In this document: positions 7,891 through 17,339 of the stretch, piece after piece
How the letters are laid out: the number at the start of each line of letters is the position of its first letter
Numbering within the stretch: the first letter of the stretch is position 1
Source of the DNA: Allopontixanthobacter sediminis
Lineage (GTDB): Bacteria > Pseudomonadota > Alphaproteobacteria > Sphingomonadales > Sphingomonadaceae
Length of the DNA stretch: 64,000 nt
Direction of reading: 5' to 3'
Assembly: GCF_009828115.1 (NCBI RefSeq)
Contig: NZ_WTYL01000001.1
Coordinates: 868,001 to 932,000, forward strand
The notes under the pieces: generated by a model
What the model was told of the DNA's origin: nothing
The model's input: the letters and a program-made list of their open reading frames with translations, nothing else
The model's database searches: none
Program-made: the position numbers and the translations under genes

Positions 7891-7939
7891 ACGAAAAAAG
7901 GGCGCGCTCCGGGGGTGAAACATCCGGAACGCGCCCTTT
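7891..7939 (-). terminator. Rho-independent terminator at the element border
   Basis: Arms 7897-7912 and 7924-7939 pair over 16 positions. In the minus-strand RNA the one odd pair is G-U, and the stem is followed by a run of U (CCCTTTTTTCG), so it works best for minus-strand transcription coming from the host. It would keep host read-through out of the integrase gene. Confidence 0.75.
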
Positions 7940-7947
7940 CAAAATTT

Positions 7948-7992
7948 CTCTTAATCAGCGGGTCCTTGGTTCGAGCCCAAGTGCGTCCACCA
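7948..7992 (+). other. Displaced 3' part of tRNA-Lys(CTT): attachment site
   Basis: The stretch begins in the anticodon loop (CTCTTAA, anticodon CTT at 7950-7952), then the 3' anticodon-stem strand TCAGC, a variable loop, a complete T arm (CTTGG/CCAAG around TTCGAGC), the acceptor strand TGCGTCC, A, and encoded CCA at 7990-7992. The 5' half of a tRNA is absent: the sequence before it is the terminator hairpin. This is the classic scar of integration into a tRNA gene. It predicts that an intact plus-strand tRNA-Lys(CTT) marks the other end of the element, left of the window. The host gap 7993-8121 holds nothing else I recognise. Confidence 0.88.
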
Positions 7993-8121
7993 CTTTTCCT
8001 AGGTATCCGACTTACCTCTCCCGATGGGCAATGCACCCCGGCACGTAGCGGTCTTTTCAATTGCTTAACCCCGCGGTGCTATCGTTGGCGAAGTAAAGGC
8101 CGTTACTTCCCGAGGGTACCG

Positions 8122-8469
8122 ATGACCATCCAGAAGAAGATCACCCAGCACCAGTTGGACGTACTGGACGAAACCCGGCGCACGCCGCGGTTCGATATCT
8201 CCGTCCAGGGCCGTTACCGCACCGGCAACGGCGTAGCGCGCCACGTCCCGATCTTCGAGATCTCCGAAACCGGGTGCCGGTTCTACGACCGGTTCGGCCG
8301 GCTGACTGCGGGCACCGAAATGAGCGTCAAGATCGAAACCATCGGACCGATCATCGCGACCGTCCGGTGGAGCAAAGATCATATCGTCGGCGTCCAGTTC
8401 GAACGCCCCATTTACGGGCCGGTGTTCGAATTCATCCGCAACAAACTCGCCCGCGAAGACGAAGACTAG
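8122..8469 (+). CDS. PilZ-domain protein
   Basis: 115 residues from the ATG at 8122. A single PilZ-like domain: the basic RRTPRFDISVQGRYRTGNG region corresponds to the RxxxR part, EISETGCRFYDRFG to the D/NxSxxG part, and the later strands include TVRWSKDHIVGVQFERP. PilZ domains bind cyclic di-GMP. Here the first motif is not canonical (RTPRF), so nucleotide binding is uncertain. It is the first intact host gene after the element border and stands alone, so its target is unknown. Confidence 0.8.
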   Translation: MTIQKKITQHQLDVLDETRRTPRFDISVQGRYRTGNGVARHVPIFEISETGCRFYDRFGRLTAGTEMSVKIETIGPIIATVRWSKDHIVGVQFERPIYGPVFEFIRNKLAREDED

Positions 8470-8563
8470 CGGCCTGGGCGGCGGTCCGGTTGACGGACTT
8501 GCCCAATGGCCTTTCCTATTGCGTCCGGGCGAGCTATCGCCCCGCGACCAAAAGGAGCAGTAA

Positions 8564-8983
8564 ATGGCGCGTTTTCTCATCGTCGAAGCCAGGTTTTACG
8601 ACCATCTCAATGACATGCTGGTCGATGGTGCCCGCTCTGCGCTGGCGGCCGCCGGGCACGAATCCGAAGTGCTGACGGTGCCTGGCGCGCTGGAGATACC
8701 CGGTGCGATCGCCATCGTCGCGGAGAGCAGCCAGTATGACGGCTTTGTCGCAATCGGGGTCGTAATCCGCGGCGAAACCTATCATTTCGAAATCGTCGCG
8801 GGTGAAAGCGCGCGCGGAATCATGGCGCTGACGATGGACGGAATCGCAATCGGGAACGGTATTCTGACCGTCGAAAACGAGGAGCAAGCCCTCGCCCGCG
8901 CCGACAAGACGCGCAAGGACAAGGGCGGCGAAGCGGCGAAGGCCGCTATCGCCATGTTCGACCTGCAGGCGAAATACGGCTAA
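8564..8983 (+). CDS. ribH: 6,7-dimethyl-8-ribityllumazine synthase
   Basis: 139 residues. It condenses 5-amino-6-ribitylamino-uracil with dihydroxybutanone phosphate, the penultimate step of riboflavin synthesis in the cytosol. Visible motifs are [12 protein letters not shown] at the N-terminus, [11 protein letters not shown] (residues 39-49) and [21 protein letters not shown] with the catalytic His at 74. The protein is at the short end of the family (usually 140-160), which suits the pentameric form. An AGGAGC ribosome site precedes the ATG. It is separated from other rib genes here and converges with eno. Confidence 0.96.
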   Translation: MARFLIVEARFYDHLNDMLVDGARSALAAAGHESEVLTVPGALEIPGAIAIVAESSQYDGFVAIGVVIRGETYHFEIVAGESARGIMALTMDGIAIGNGILTVENEEQALARADKTRKDKGGEAAKAAIAMFDLQAKYG

Positions 8984-9003
8984 GTCGCCCCGTCCGGTGC
9001 CTC

Positions 9004-10353
<1,350 letters not shown>

Positions 10354-10380
10354 TTACGGCGCAACGGCGCTTTATGCGTC

Positions 10381-10405
10381 GGAACAAAGCCGCGCAAGTT
10401 GCGTT
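10381..10405 (+). promoter_or_regulatory. EcfG-type general stress promoter
   Basis: GGAAC (10381-10385) and CGTT (10402-10405) are separated by 16 bp, the consensus of promoters used by the alphaproteobacterial general stress sigma factor EcfG. It lies 80 bp before the YqjD-like gene. Confidence 0.7.
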
Positions 10406-10485
10406 GCAACACCAACGATCCGAACCACTCGTCTGGCTCTGGATTCACGATATAAATTACGCCACTCAGGGTAAAGGAAAACACC

Positions 10486-11121
10486 ATGGCACAGACCAGC
10501 ACACCAAAGCCGCAATCCCCGAAACCAGCGTCGAAAGCGAAACCGGCAGCCAAGAAGTCGTCCCCTGCGGCGCCTGCGGCCATGACCGCTACGGCTACTC
10601 CGGCTTCCAGCGGAACCGCAGAAGCGAAGACTCGTTTCAACGCCGCGCTGGAAGAAGCGAAGGCCGGTGCTGCAGCCCTGAAGGCCGAAGCGGCAAATCG
10701 TGCTACGGCCTACCGGAGCCAAGCCAAGGGCAAGTCGTCCGACCTGGTTGGCGAGGCAAAGGAATACGGCGCCGATGCCAAGGTCAAGGCATCCGAATTT
10801 GCGGCCGACGCAAAGGTCAAGGCGAACGATCTCGCCTACGAAGGTAAGGCGAAAGCCAGCGAAGCAATCTCGTCGCTGAGCAAGATCGTGTCGGAAAATG
10901 CCGGTACGATCGACGAAAAGCTTGGCGCGAAATACGGTGATTATGCGCGGAGCGCATCGCGCACCCTGCAGGAAACCGCCGAAAAGCTCGATGCCAAGTC
11001 GGTTGACGAACTTGGCGAAGACGCCCGCGAAGCCGTGCGTAAGAGCCCCGCTGCGGCCGTCGGGATTGCCGCACTGGTTGGCTTCATGTTCGCGCGCCTG
11101 TTCCGCGGAAAGCGCGGCTGA
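10486..11121 (+). CDS. YqjD/ElaB-like (DUF883-type) membrane-anchored stress protein
   Basis: 211 residues. Residues 1-60 are a Lys/Ala/Pro-rich tail. Residues 60-180 are a long Ala-rich helix with repeats of the type AKVKASEFAADAKVKANDLA, which predict a coiled coil. The C-terminus KSPAAAVGIAALVGFMFARL is a single membrane anchor, followed by basic residues. In E. coli the related YqjD and ElaB are stationary-phase inner-membrane proteins that associate with ribosomes. Here an EcfG-type promoter stands upstream, the alphaproteobacterial counterpart of RpoS control. The Ala/Lys-rich part also resembles phasins, but the anchor argues for the DUF883 type. Confidence 0.65.
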   Translation: MAQTSTPKPQSPKPASKAKPAAKKSSPAAPAAMTATATPASSGTAEAKTRFNAALEEAKAGAAALKAEAANRATAYRSQAKGKSSDLVGEAKEYGADAKVKASEFAADAKVKANDLAYEGKAKASEAISSLSKIVSENAGTIDEKLGAKYGDYARSASRTLQETAEKLDAKSVDELGEDAREAVRKSPAAAVGIAALVGFMFARLFRGKRG

Positions 11122-11136
11122 TCTTGATGGTGATGC

Positions 11137-11169
11137 GGCCCGGATACTGCTTGAGTTGTAATCCGGGCC
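11137..11169 (+). terminator. Hairpin between the YqjD-like and YqjE-like genes
   Basis: A perfect 9-bp stem (GGCCCGGAT at 11137-11145, ATCCGGGCC at 11161-11169) with a 15-nt loop and no U-tract after it. It may attenuate or stabilise the mRNA rather than terminate. Confidence 0.4.
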
Positions 11170-11193
11170 CCACTCGCATTCTAGGGGCAGCGA

Positions 11194-11607
11194 ATGGTGG
11201 ATAATCTTATGCCCGAACATCGGGAAGATGCGGCTGGAACGCTGGATGACTTTGCGGACGAAACTGTTGCTTCCCACGCATCACTATCAGACGACATCGT
11301 CGCCCTGATCGACGACGGCAAGACTTACATCGAGGCAGAGCTCGCGTTTCAGAAGACCCGGCTGGCCTTTGCCGCGGATCGCGGCAAATCCGGTATCATG
11401 TACGGAATTTGCGCGTTTGCCGTGGTTCACCTCGCGTTGATAGCTTTGGTTGTCGGACTGATTTTCGCGCTCTCGCCTCTGCTCACTGCTTGGGGCGCGA
11501 CGGCCGTTGTGGCGGGCGTACTGCTTGTCGCTGGAGCAATTCTGGGCATCAAGGCGAAGAACCGCTTCGCGCGGTTGGCCGAAGCGTACAAAGAAGCGAG
11601 CGAATGA
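11194..11607 (+). CDS. YqjE-like (holin-superfamily/DUF1469) membrane protein
   Basis: 137 residues. An N-terminal acidic cytosolic part is followed by a helix DDGKTYIEAELAFQKTRLAF. Two membrane segments follow (about 72-95, FAVVHLALIALVVGLIFAL, and about 99-118, TAVVAGVLLVAGAILGI), then a basic tail. This is the architecture of the YqjE/phage-holin-superfamily proteins, which in E. coli are encoded next to yqjD. It is probably not a lysis protein. Its stop overlaps the start of the next gene by 4 bp (ATGA). Confidence 0.7.
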   Translation: MVDNLMPEHREDAAGTLDDFADETVASHASLSDDIVALIDDGKTYIEAELAFQKTRLAFAADRGKSGIMYGICAFAVVHLALIALVVGLIFALSPLLTAWGATAVVAGVLLVAGAILGIKAKNRFARLAEAYKEASE

Positions 11608-11933
11608 ATACAGAACTAGGCCTCAAATTGAAGGAAGACCGTCTGCTTCGCAACGCGGCCTTCGCCCTGCTCAAAGCCGACGTTGCGAACCTGCGCGCCG
11701 ACCTTGCGGGTAGGGGCTTTGGCGAGAGGATCGTCGACCGGATCAATGAAGGCGCTGTCGACATATTCGAAGAGGCGGTGGAGCTGGCCGATAACAATCG
11801 CGGCGTACTCGCGGCTTTGATCGGCGCGGTCCTGCTGTGGTTCGCCCGCAATCCGATCATGGCCCTGTTCACCGATGATGACGGTCTTGAAGACGAGAAT
11901 GACCGCGCGGATGGGCGCACGGAACCAAGCTGA
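11604..11933 (+). CDS. Small YqjK-like or unknown membrane-associated protein
   Basis: 109 residues from the ATG at 11604, overlapping the YqjE-like gene by 4 bp. It starts MNTELGLKLKEDRLLRNAAF, continues with a long amphipathic helix (RADLAGRGFGERIVDRINEG), and has one hydrophobic segment (VLAALIGAVLLWFARNPIMA, about 70-89) before an acidic tail. Position and topology recall YqjK in the enterobacterial yqjD-yqjE-yqjK operon, but sequence likeness is too weak to be sure. Confidence 0.55.
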   Translation: MNTELGLKLKEDRLLRNAAFALLKADVANLRADLAGRGFGERIVDRINEGAVDIFEEAVELADNNRGVLAALIGAVLLWFARNPIMALFTDDDGLEDENDRADGRTEPS

Positions 11934-11983
11934 CGCCCAGGCGCTATAGTTCTCGAAAAACTTATTTTTGATGGAGAATTCAT

Positions 11984-12526
11984 ATGGATACCGCTGACAC
12001 AGGCCCCGCAAACGGAGCCGCCACGAAGGACGAGCAGCGGCGCGAAGAATTGCGCGAGAAGATTGCTGCAAGCGAAGCACGCCTCGAAGAACGCTCGTTA
12101 GGCGACTACGCGCGCGAAGCCCGCGACACCGCAACCGGGTTCGTACGCGAACATCCGATTGCGACGGTCGGCGCTGCACTGGCCTTGGGCGTGGTGCTGG
12201 CCGCGATTATTCCCGGGCCGGGCCGCCGATTGACGAAACGGGTGGGCCATCAGGTTAGCGACCGTGCTACCGCCTTGGCTGCGATCGCCGCGGAAATGGG
12301 CATCGCATACGGCTCGAGCCTGATGGGCGCGGCAAGCAGCGCTGCACGCACCGGTCAGGATAAGCTTGAAGACCTCGGCGATAGTCTGGGCGACAGCGCT
12401 CGCAACGTCCGCCGCGAAGCTTCACACCGGGCCGCCAAAGCGAGCGATAGCGCAGCGAGCCTGAAGCGAAACGTCGGCCGAAAGGCGGGCCGTGCAGCTC
12501 GCGACATTCGGGCACGCATTTCGTAA
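11984..12526 (+). CDS. DUF3618/DUF883-like single-anchor protein
   Basis: 180 residues, ATG at 11984 after a GGAG site. The N-terminal helix (EELREKIAASEARLEERSLG) resembles the DUF3618 helix. A membrane segment FVREHPIATVGAALALGVVL (about 47-66) comes next and resembles the anchor of DUF883 proteins. The C-terminal 100 residues are Ser/Ala/Arg-rich helix (SLMGAASSAARTGQDKLEDL, then ASHRAAKASDSAASLKRNVG). It is the fourth membrane-anchored helical protein in a row, so it probably belongs to the same stress unit. Its biochemical function is unknown. Confidence 0.6.
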   Translation: MDTADTGPANGAATKDEQRREELREKIAASEARLEERSLGDYAREARDTATGFVREHPIATVGAALALGVVLAAIIPGPGRRLTKRVGHQVSDRATALAAIAAEMGIAYGSSLMGAASSAARTGQDKLEDLGDSLGDSARNVRREASHRAAKASDSAASLKRNVGRKAGRAARDIRARIS

Positions 12527-12610
12527 ACACCGGATGAAACGGACTTGCGCCGGCGGGGAAAATCCGTAACTGGCAAGCCGTCCCTCCCCCGGTAGAACGA
12601 GAAAAATCCC

Positions 12611-12862
12611 ATGCCATCCCCGGAATCCGCCCCCCAGCCCAAGCAGCTTCTGCATCTGGTGATGGGAGGGCGCGTTAAGGACCCGCGTTCGCTGGAGTTC
12701 CAGGATCCGCATAGCGTCCACGTGGTTGGGGTCTATCCCAGCTATGGGGAGGCCGAAGACGCCTGGCGCACGCAGGCGCAGCGAACTGTCGACGATGCCG
12801 AAATGAAATACGTCATTGTCCACTTGCACAAGCTGCTCGATCCCGAGGCAGAGGGCAAGTAA
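12611..12862 (+). CDS. DUF4170-family protein
   Basis: 83 residues: QLLHLVMGGRVKDPRSLEFQ, then VHVVGVYPSYGEAEDAWRTQ and a C-terminal MKYVIVHLHKLLDPE. This short single-domain family (DUF4170) occurs in many alphaproteobacteria and has no known role. The beta-alpha-beta pattern suggests a small ferredoxin-like fold. It is transcribed towards greA, with a strong hairpin in between. Confidence 0.75.
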   Translation: MPSPESAPQPKQLLHLVMGGRVKDPRSLEFQDPHSVHVVGVYPSYGEAEDAWRTQAQRTVDDAEMKYVIVHLHKLLDPEAEGK

Positions 12863-12882
12863 CGACGCCGTTTGGGCAAATC

Positions 12883-12906
12883 AGGGCCGGCCGCAAGGCC
12901 GGCCCT
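12883..12906. terminator. Hairpin between converging DUF4170 gene and greA
   Basis: Perfect 10-bp GC-rich stem (12883-12892 with 12897-12906) closed by a GCAA tetraloop, placed between two converging genes. Neither strand has a clear U-tract, so the stem may act with Rho or as an mRNA 3' end stabiliser. Confidence 0.55.
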
Positions 12907-12913
12907 TACAATA

Positions 12914-13381
12914 TCAGATGAATTCGATCTTCTCGACGAGGTAGAACTTGTCGCCCGACGGGACCGAAACTTCGATCTCGTCGCCGACATTCTTGCCAAT
13001 CAACGCCTTGGCGAGCGGCGAATTGTACGAAATCCGGCCTCGCTTGGCGTCGGCTTCGGTCTCGCCCACGATCTGATACTTGATCGGCTTGTCGTCCTCG
13101 TCGAGTAGCGTCACGGTCGCGCCAAACACGATGCGGTCACCCGACAGCGTGGTCGGGTCGATAATCTGGGCACGGCTGACCTTGTTCTCGATGTCGGCGA
13201 TATAGGCTTCGACCTGCCCCTGACGCTCTTTCGCGGCGTGATATTCTGCATTTTCAGACAGATCGCCATGCGCCCGAGCGGTCTCGATCGCTTCGACAAT
13301 AGTCGGACGTTCGGCCCGGTACGCCTTGAGATCGGCCGTCAGCCGTTCGTAACCTTCTGCAAGCATCGGAACACTTTGCAT
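12914..13381 (-). CDS. greA: Transcription elongation factor GreA
   Basis: 155 residues. It rescues backtracked RNA polymerase by stimulating transcript cleavage. The N-terminal antiparallel coiled coil ([20 protein letters not shown] to [15 protein letters not shown]) carries the acidic tip motif [14 protein letters not shown], whose D and E residues hold the catalytic magnesium. The C-terminal FKBP-like domain runs from about residue 82 ([20 protein letters not shown]). It lies downstream of carB on the same strand with a 108-bp gap (13382-13489) in which I see no gene. Confidence 0.97.
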   Translation of the reverse strand: MQSVPMLAEGYERLTADLKAYRAERPTIVEAIETARAHGDLSENAEYHAAKERQGQVEAYIADIENKVSRAQIIDPTTLSGDRIVFGATVTLLDEDDKPIKYQIVGETEADAKRGRISYNSPLAKALIGKNVGDEIEVSVPSGDKFYLVEKIEFI

Positions 13382-13489
13382 GAAAACCTCATTCCATAAT
13401 TAAGGCGAATTTTCTGACAATTATCGAGATTGCCGGCCCATTGAGGCGGCAGCAAGCCGTCTTGATTGTCGAGAAAACGCGCGGTTGTT

Positions 13490-16400
13490 TCAGCTATAAT
13501 AGTCCTGCAATGACCGGACTTCAAGTTGACTTGCATTAATCGCGACGATTGCCTGTGCCGCAGCCAGTGATGCCGCTGCCGTGGTATAGTACGGAATGCG
13601 GCTGGTCAGCGCCGATGCACGGATCGATTTGCTGTCGATATGGCTCTGCCAACCCTCGGTAGTGTTGAACACCAGGTCTACATCCCCGTCGATCATCCGA
13701 TCGACAATATGCGGCTGACCCTCGGCGACTTTCCGGACGCGTTCGACCGGAAGCCCCTGTTCGACAAGGTACTGCTGGGTCCCACCGGTGGCGATCACCG
13801 TGAAACCGTGCTCGATCAGCGCGGCGATGGCTGGAACGATGACGGGCTTGTCGCTGTCCTTCACCGAGACGAATAAAACGCCGCTCTCAGGCAAGGCGAC
13901 CCCCGCTCCAAGTTGCGATTTGTAGAACGCAGCCGCGAAATTGCGGTCGATCCCCATGACTTCACCGGTCGATTTCATTTCCGGAGTCAGGACAGGATCC
14001 GAACCGGGGAACTTGGTAAACGGGAACACCGCTTCCTTGACCGCCATGTAATCGAGATCGCGCCGGAAAGCCGGGAACGTCGCCAGCTTCTCGCCTGCCA
14101 TCACCCGCGCGGCGATTTTTGCCACCGGCTGTCCAATCGCCTTCGCGACAAAGGGGACGGTCCGGCTGGCGCGCGGATTTACTTCGATCAGATACACTTC
14201 GCCGTCTTTGACCGCGAACTGGATGTTCATCAGGCCGACGACATTTAGTGCCAGCGCCAGTTCCTTCGCCTGACGCTCCATCTCTTCGACGATTTCAGGC
14301 GGCAGGCTGTACGGCGGCAGGGTGCAGGCGCTGTCGCCCGAATGGACACCGGCTTCCTCGATATGCTGCATCACGCCGGCAACTTCTACCTGCTCGCCGT
14401 CACACAGGGCGTCGACGTCGCATTCGATCGCGTCGCGCAGATATTGATCGATCAGCACCGGGGAGTCCCCCGACACCAGCACGGCGGTGGCGATGTAATT
14501 GTCGAGCTGCGCTTCGCTGTCGACGATTTCCATCGCCCGCCCGCCGAGCACATAGGACGGGCGCAACAGCACCGGATAGTCGATCCGCGCCGCCACCGCG
14601 CGGGCTTCATCCCGGCTGCGCGCAATGCCGTTGTCCGGCTGTTTCAGCTTCAGCTTGTTGACGAGCCGCGCGAACCGTTCTCGGTCTTCGGCCAGATCTA
14701 TGGCGTCGGGCGAAGTGCCGAGGATCGGGATGCCCTCGTCCTCCAGCGCCTGCGCCAGGCTGAGCGGGGTCTGCCCGCCGAATTGGACGATCACACCAAC
14801 CAGCTCGCCATTGGACATTTCGACGCGGAGGATTTCCAGCACGTCTTCCGCCGTCAGCGGTTCGAAATACAGGCGGTCGGAGGTGTCGTAATCGGTCGAG
14901 ACCGTTTCCGGATTGCAATTGATCATGATCGTTTCGAAGCCGGCTTCCTCGAGCGCGAAACAGGCGTGGCAGCAACAGTAATCGAATTCGATGCCCTGTC
15001 CGATCCGGTTCGGCCCGCCGCCGAGGATGACGATCTTGCGCCGGTCGGTCGGATTGGCTTCGTTCTCCGCTTCCCCGAAGCTGGGGGCTTCGTAGGTGGA
15101 GTACATATACGGCGTGATCGCCTCGAATTCCGCGGCGCAGCTGTCGATTCGCTTGAACACCGGATGGACACCCAGCTTGCGGCGGAGTTCGCGCACTTCG
15201 GCTTCGGACGTGGCCCCGGCCATTGCGCGCAGGGCGTCGTGGAGCAAACCGGATCGGCGGGCCTGGGTTTCGCCCAAACCGCCTGCGACACCGACGGAAC
15301 GGACTGCAAGGGTTGCCAGGCGCTTGTCGGAAAAGCCCATGGCCTTGAGCTTGCGCAGAGCCGCGGCATCGTTCGGGAGGCCGTCATTCGAAATCTGATG
15401 TTCCGCCGCGATGATTGCTTCGATCTGGCGCAGGAACCACGGATCGTAGAACGTGATGTCGTGGATTTCCTCCACGGTCATGCCCTCGCGGAACGCCTGC
15501 GCGACCTGCAGGATACGGTCGGGCGTGCGCTTGGACAGCGCGGCGGTCAGGAGGTCGCGGTTAACGCCTTCCAGTTCCACCACGCGGTTGAACCCGTCGA
15601 GACCGGTTTCCAGCCCGCGCAGGGCTTTCTGCATGGATTCCGCGAAGCTGCGGCCAATCGCCATGACTTCGCCGACCGATTTCATCGCGGTGGACAGGTT
15701 GTTTTCGGCGCCCTTGAATTTCTCGAACGCGAAGCGGGGAATCTTGGTGACCACGTAATCGATTGTCGGCTCGAAACTGGCCGGGGTCGCGCCGGTGATC
15801 TCGTTGGTAAGCTCGTCCAAAGTGTAACCGACCGCCAGCTTGGCCGCGATCCGCGCGATGGGGAAACCGGTGGCCTTGGATGCGAGCGCCGAGGAGCGCG
15901 AGACGCGCGGGTTCATCTCGATCACGATCAGCCGGCCATCGGCGGGATTGACCGCGAACTGCACGTTCGACCCGCCCGTTTCGACGCCGATCTCGCGCAG
16001 CACAGCGATGCTGGCCGAACGCATGATCTGGTATTCCTTGTCGGTCAGCGTCAACGCGGGCGCCACCGTGATGCTGTCGCCCGTGTGGACGCCCATCGGA
16101 TCGACATTTTCGATGCTGCACACGATGATGCAATTGTCCGCGCGGTCTCGCACGACTTCCATCTCGAATTCTTTCCACCCGAGCAGCGATTCTTCGATCA
16201 GCACTTCGCTGGTTGGCGATGCGTCGAGCCCTTCGCGCACGATCCGCTCGAATTCCGCCTTGTTATAGGCGATGCCGCCGCCGGTGCCGCCAAGAGTGAA
16301 GCTGGGGCGGATGATCGCGGGCAGACCCGTTGTTTCGAGAACCGCGATGGCCTCGTCCAGATTATGCGCGATGCCGCTGCGCGCGCTTTCGAGGCCGATC

Positions 16401-16813
16401 CTGTCCATCGCCAGCCGGAATTTCTGCCGGTCTTCCGCCTTGTCGATCGCTTCGGCATCGGCGCCGATCATGGTGACGCCGTATTTCTTGAACACGCCCA
16501 TTTTCTCGAGGGAAAGCGCGCAGTTCAGCGCCGTCTGCCCGCCCATCGTGGGCAGCACCGCATCGGGGCGTTCCTTCTCGATAATCCTGGCGACGACTTC
16601 GGGCGTGATCGGCTCGATATAGGTCGCATCCGCCATGTCGGGATCGGTCATGATCGTGGCGGGGTTCGAATTTACGAGGACCACGCGGTAGCCCTCCTCC
16701 TTCAGCGCCTTGATCGCCTGCGTGCCGGAATAATCGAACTCGCACGCCTGGCCGATAACGATAGGGCCGGCGCCGATTACGAGGATCGAGGAGATGTCAG
16801 TACGTTTGGGCAT
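13490..16813 (-). CDS. carB: Carbamoyl-phosphate synthase large subunit
   Basis: 1107 residues, normal for CarB. It uses ammonia from CarA, bicarbonate and two ATP to make carbamoyl phosphate for pyrimidine and arginine synthesis. Two homologous ATP-grasp halves can be seen: the first starts [20 protein letters not shown] and has [15 protein letters not shown], and the second begins near residue 597 ([20 protein letters not shown]) and has [13 protein letters not shown]. The C-terminal allosteric MGS domain is near residues 970-1090. ATG at 16813, one base after the stop of the inserted small gene, so the three genes form one transcript with carA. Confidence 0.98.
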   Translation of the reverse strand: MPKRTDISSILVIGAGPIVIGQACEFDYSGTQAIKALKEEGYRVVLVNSNPATIMTDPDMADATYIEPITPEVVARIIEKERPDAVLPTMGGQTALNCALSLEKMGVFKKYGVTMIGADAEAIDKAEDRQKFRLAMDRIGLESARSGIAHNLDEAIAVLETTGLPAIIRPSFTLGGTGGGIAYNKAEFERIVREGLDASPTSEVLIEESLLGWKEFEMEVVRDRADNCIIVCSIENVDPMGVHTGDSITVAPALTLTDKEYQIMRSASIAVLREIGVETGGSNVQFAVNPADGRLIVIEMNPRVSRSSALASKATGFPIARIAAKLAVGYTLDELTNEITGATPASFEPTIDYVVTKIPRFAFEKFKGAENNLSTAMKSVGEVMAIGRSFAESMQKALRGLETGLDGFNRVVELEGVNRDLLTAALSKRTPDRILQVAQAFREGMTVEEIHDITFYDPWFLRQIEAIIAAEHQISNDGLPNDAAALRKLKAMGFSDKRLATLAVRSVGVAGGLGETQARRSGLLHDALRAMAGATSEAEVRELRRKLGVHPVFKRIDSCAAEFEAITPYMYSTYEAPSFGEAENEANPTDRRKIVILGGGPNRIGQGIEFDYCCCHACFALEEAGFETIMINCNPETVSTDYDTSDRLYFEPLTAEDVLEILRVEMSNGELVGVIVQFGGQTPLSLAQALEDEGIPILGTSPDAIDLAEDRERFARLVNKLKLKQPDNGIARSRDEARAVAARIDYPVLLRPSYVLGGRAMEIVDSEAQLDNYIATAVLVSGDSPVLIDQYLRDAIECDVDALCDGEQVEVAGVMQHIEEAGVHSGDSACTLPPYSLPPEIVEEMERQAKELALALNVVGLMNIQFAVKDGEVYLIEVNPRASRTVPFVAKAIGQPVAKIAARVMAGEKLATFPAFRRDLDYMAVKEAVFPFTKFPGSDPVLTPEMKSTGEVMGIDRNFAAAFYKSQLGAGVALPESGVLFVSVKDSDKPVIVPAIAALIEHGFTVIATGGTQQYLVEQGLPVERVRKVAEGQPHIVDRMIDGDVDLVFNTTEGWQSHIDSKSIRASALTSRIPYYTTAAASLAAAQAIVAINASQLEVRSLQDYYS

Positions 16814-16814
16814 A

Positions 16815-17339
16815 CTAGGACGCGCCCTTTCTAAGCTTTTTCTTTTCTTCGGGTGCAGAAAGTTCGACCTGTGATTCCAAAGCCTCGGCTATTCTTGGCC
16901 AAGCCTCCCATGCTCTCAACATCAAATTGTCTCGCTGCACAAATCCTCCTGCCGCATAGGCAGTTGTTTGAATGTCTGTTTCCGAAAGATCGTAACCCAA
17001 GTGTTTAGCCATCTCGAAAATCAGCTTCGTTTGTTTTGAGATCATCTGCTTTTCATGGGCTACGACATTCTCTGGTGTCGCCTGATACGTTATAGTTTCA
17101 ATATAGCCTTGGTGCGCTGCCATCACGGAGCCGACACCATTGAAGTCGACGGGCGTCATATTGATCGCGGTTGAGTAGGTAGGGTCGGAAGGTAAATGCC
17201 GGGTGCTTACTAACAGTCGGAACGTCGCAGCTTGATGCTCACGAACTATCTTTCTTCGCTCTGCGAGCAGCTGAACCAACACCGCCAACACTGGACCTGC
17301 AAGAATGGCAACTAAGGTGATTAGCTGCAAATTGCTCAC
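16815..17339 (-). CDS. Membrane-anchored DUF6680-like protein inside the carAB operon
   Basis: 174 residues, GTG start at 17339 overlapping the carA stop (GTGA). The stop is one base from the carB start. Residues 5-25 ([20 protein letters not shown]) are an N-terminal membrane segment. The cytosolic part ([40 protein letters not shown]) resembles DUF6680-type small proteins of unknown role. By eye its base composition is clearly lower in GC than carA and carB, and TTT/CTT/AAA codons are frequent. It therefore looks like a late arrival that became translationally coupled on both sides. No pyrimidine or arginine role can be read from it. Confidence 0.7.
   Translation of the reverse strand: MSNLQLITLVAILAGPVLAVLVQLLAERRKIVREHQAATFRLLVSTRHLPSDPTYSTAINMTPVDFNGVGSVMAAHQGYIETITYQATPENVVAHEKQMISKQTKLIFEMAKHLGYDLSETDIQTTAYAAGGFVQRDNLMLRAWEAWPRIAEALESQVELSAPEEKKKLRKGAS

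Noticed and set aside
11194-11607. Phage holin, suggesting a second prophage
   Set aside because: Two-helix proteins of this superfamily are normal chromosomal genes next to yqjD-like genes, and no other phage gene is nearby.
14342-16834. An 830-codon open frame antisense to carB
   Set aside because: carB is certain on the other strand. Long antisense frames are expected in GC-rich codon-biased DNA, and the translation has no protein-like hydrophobic pattern.
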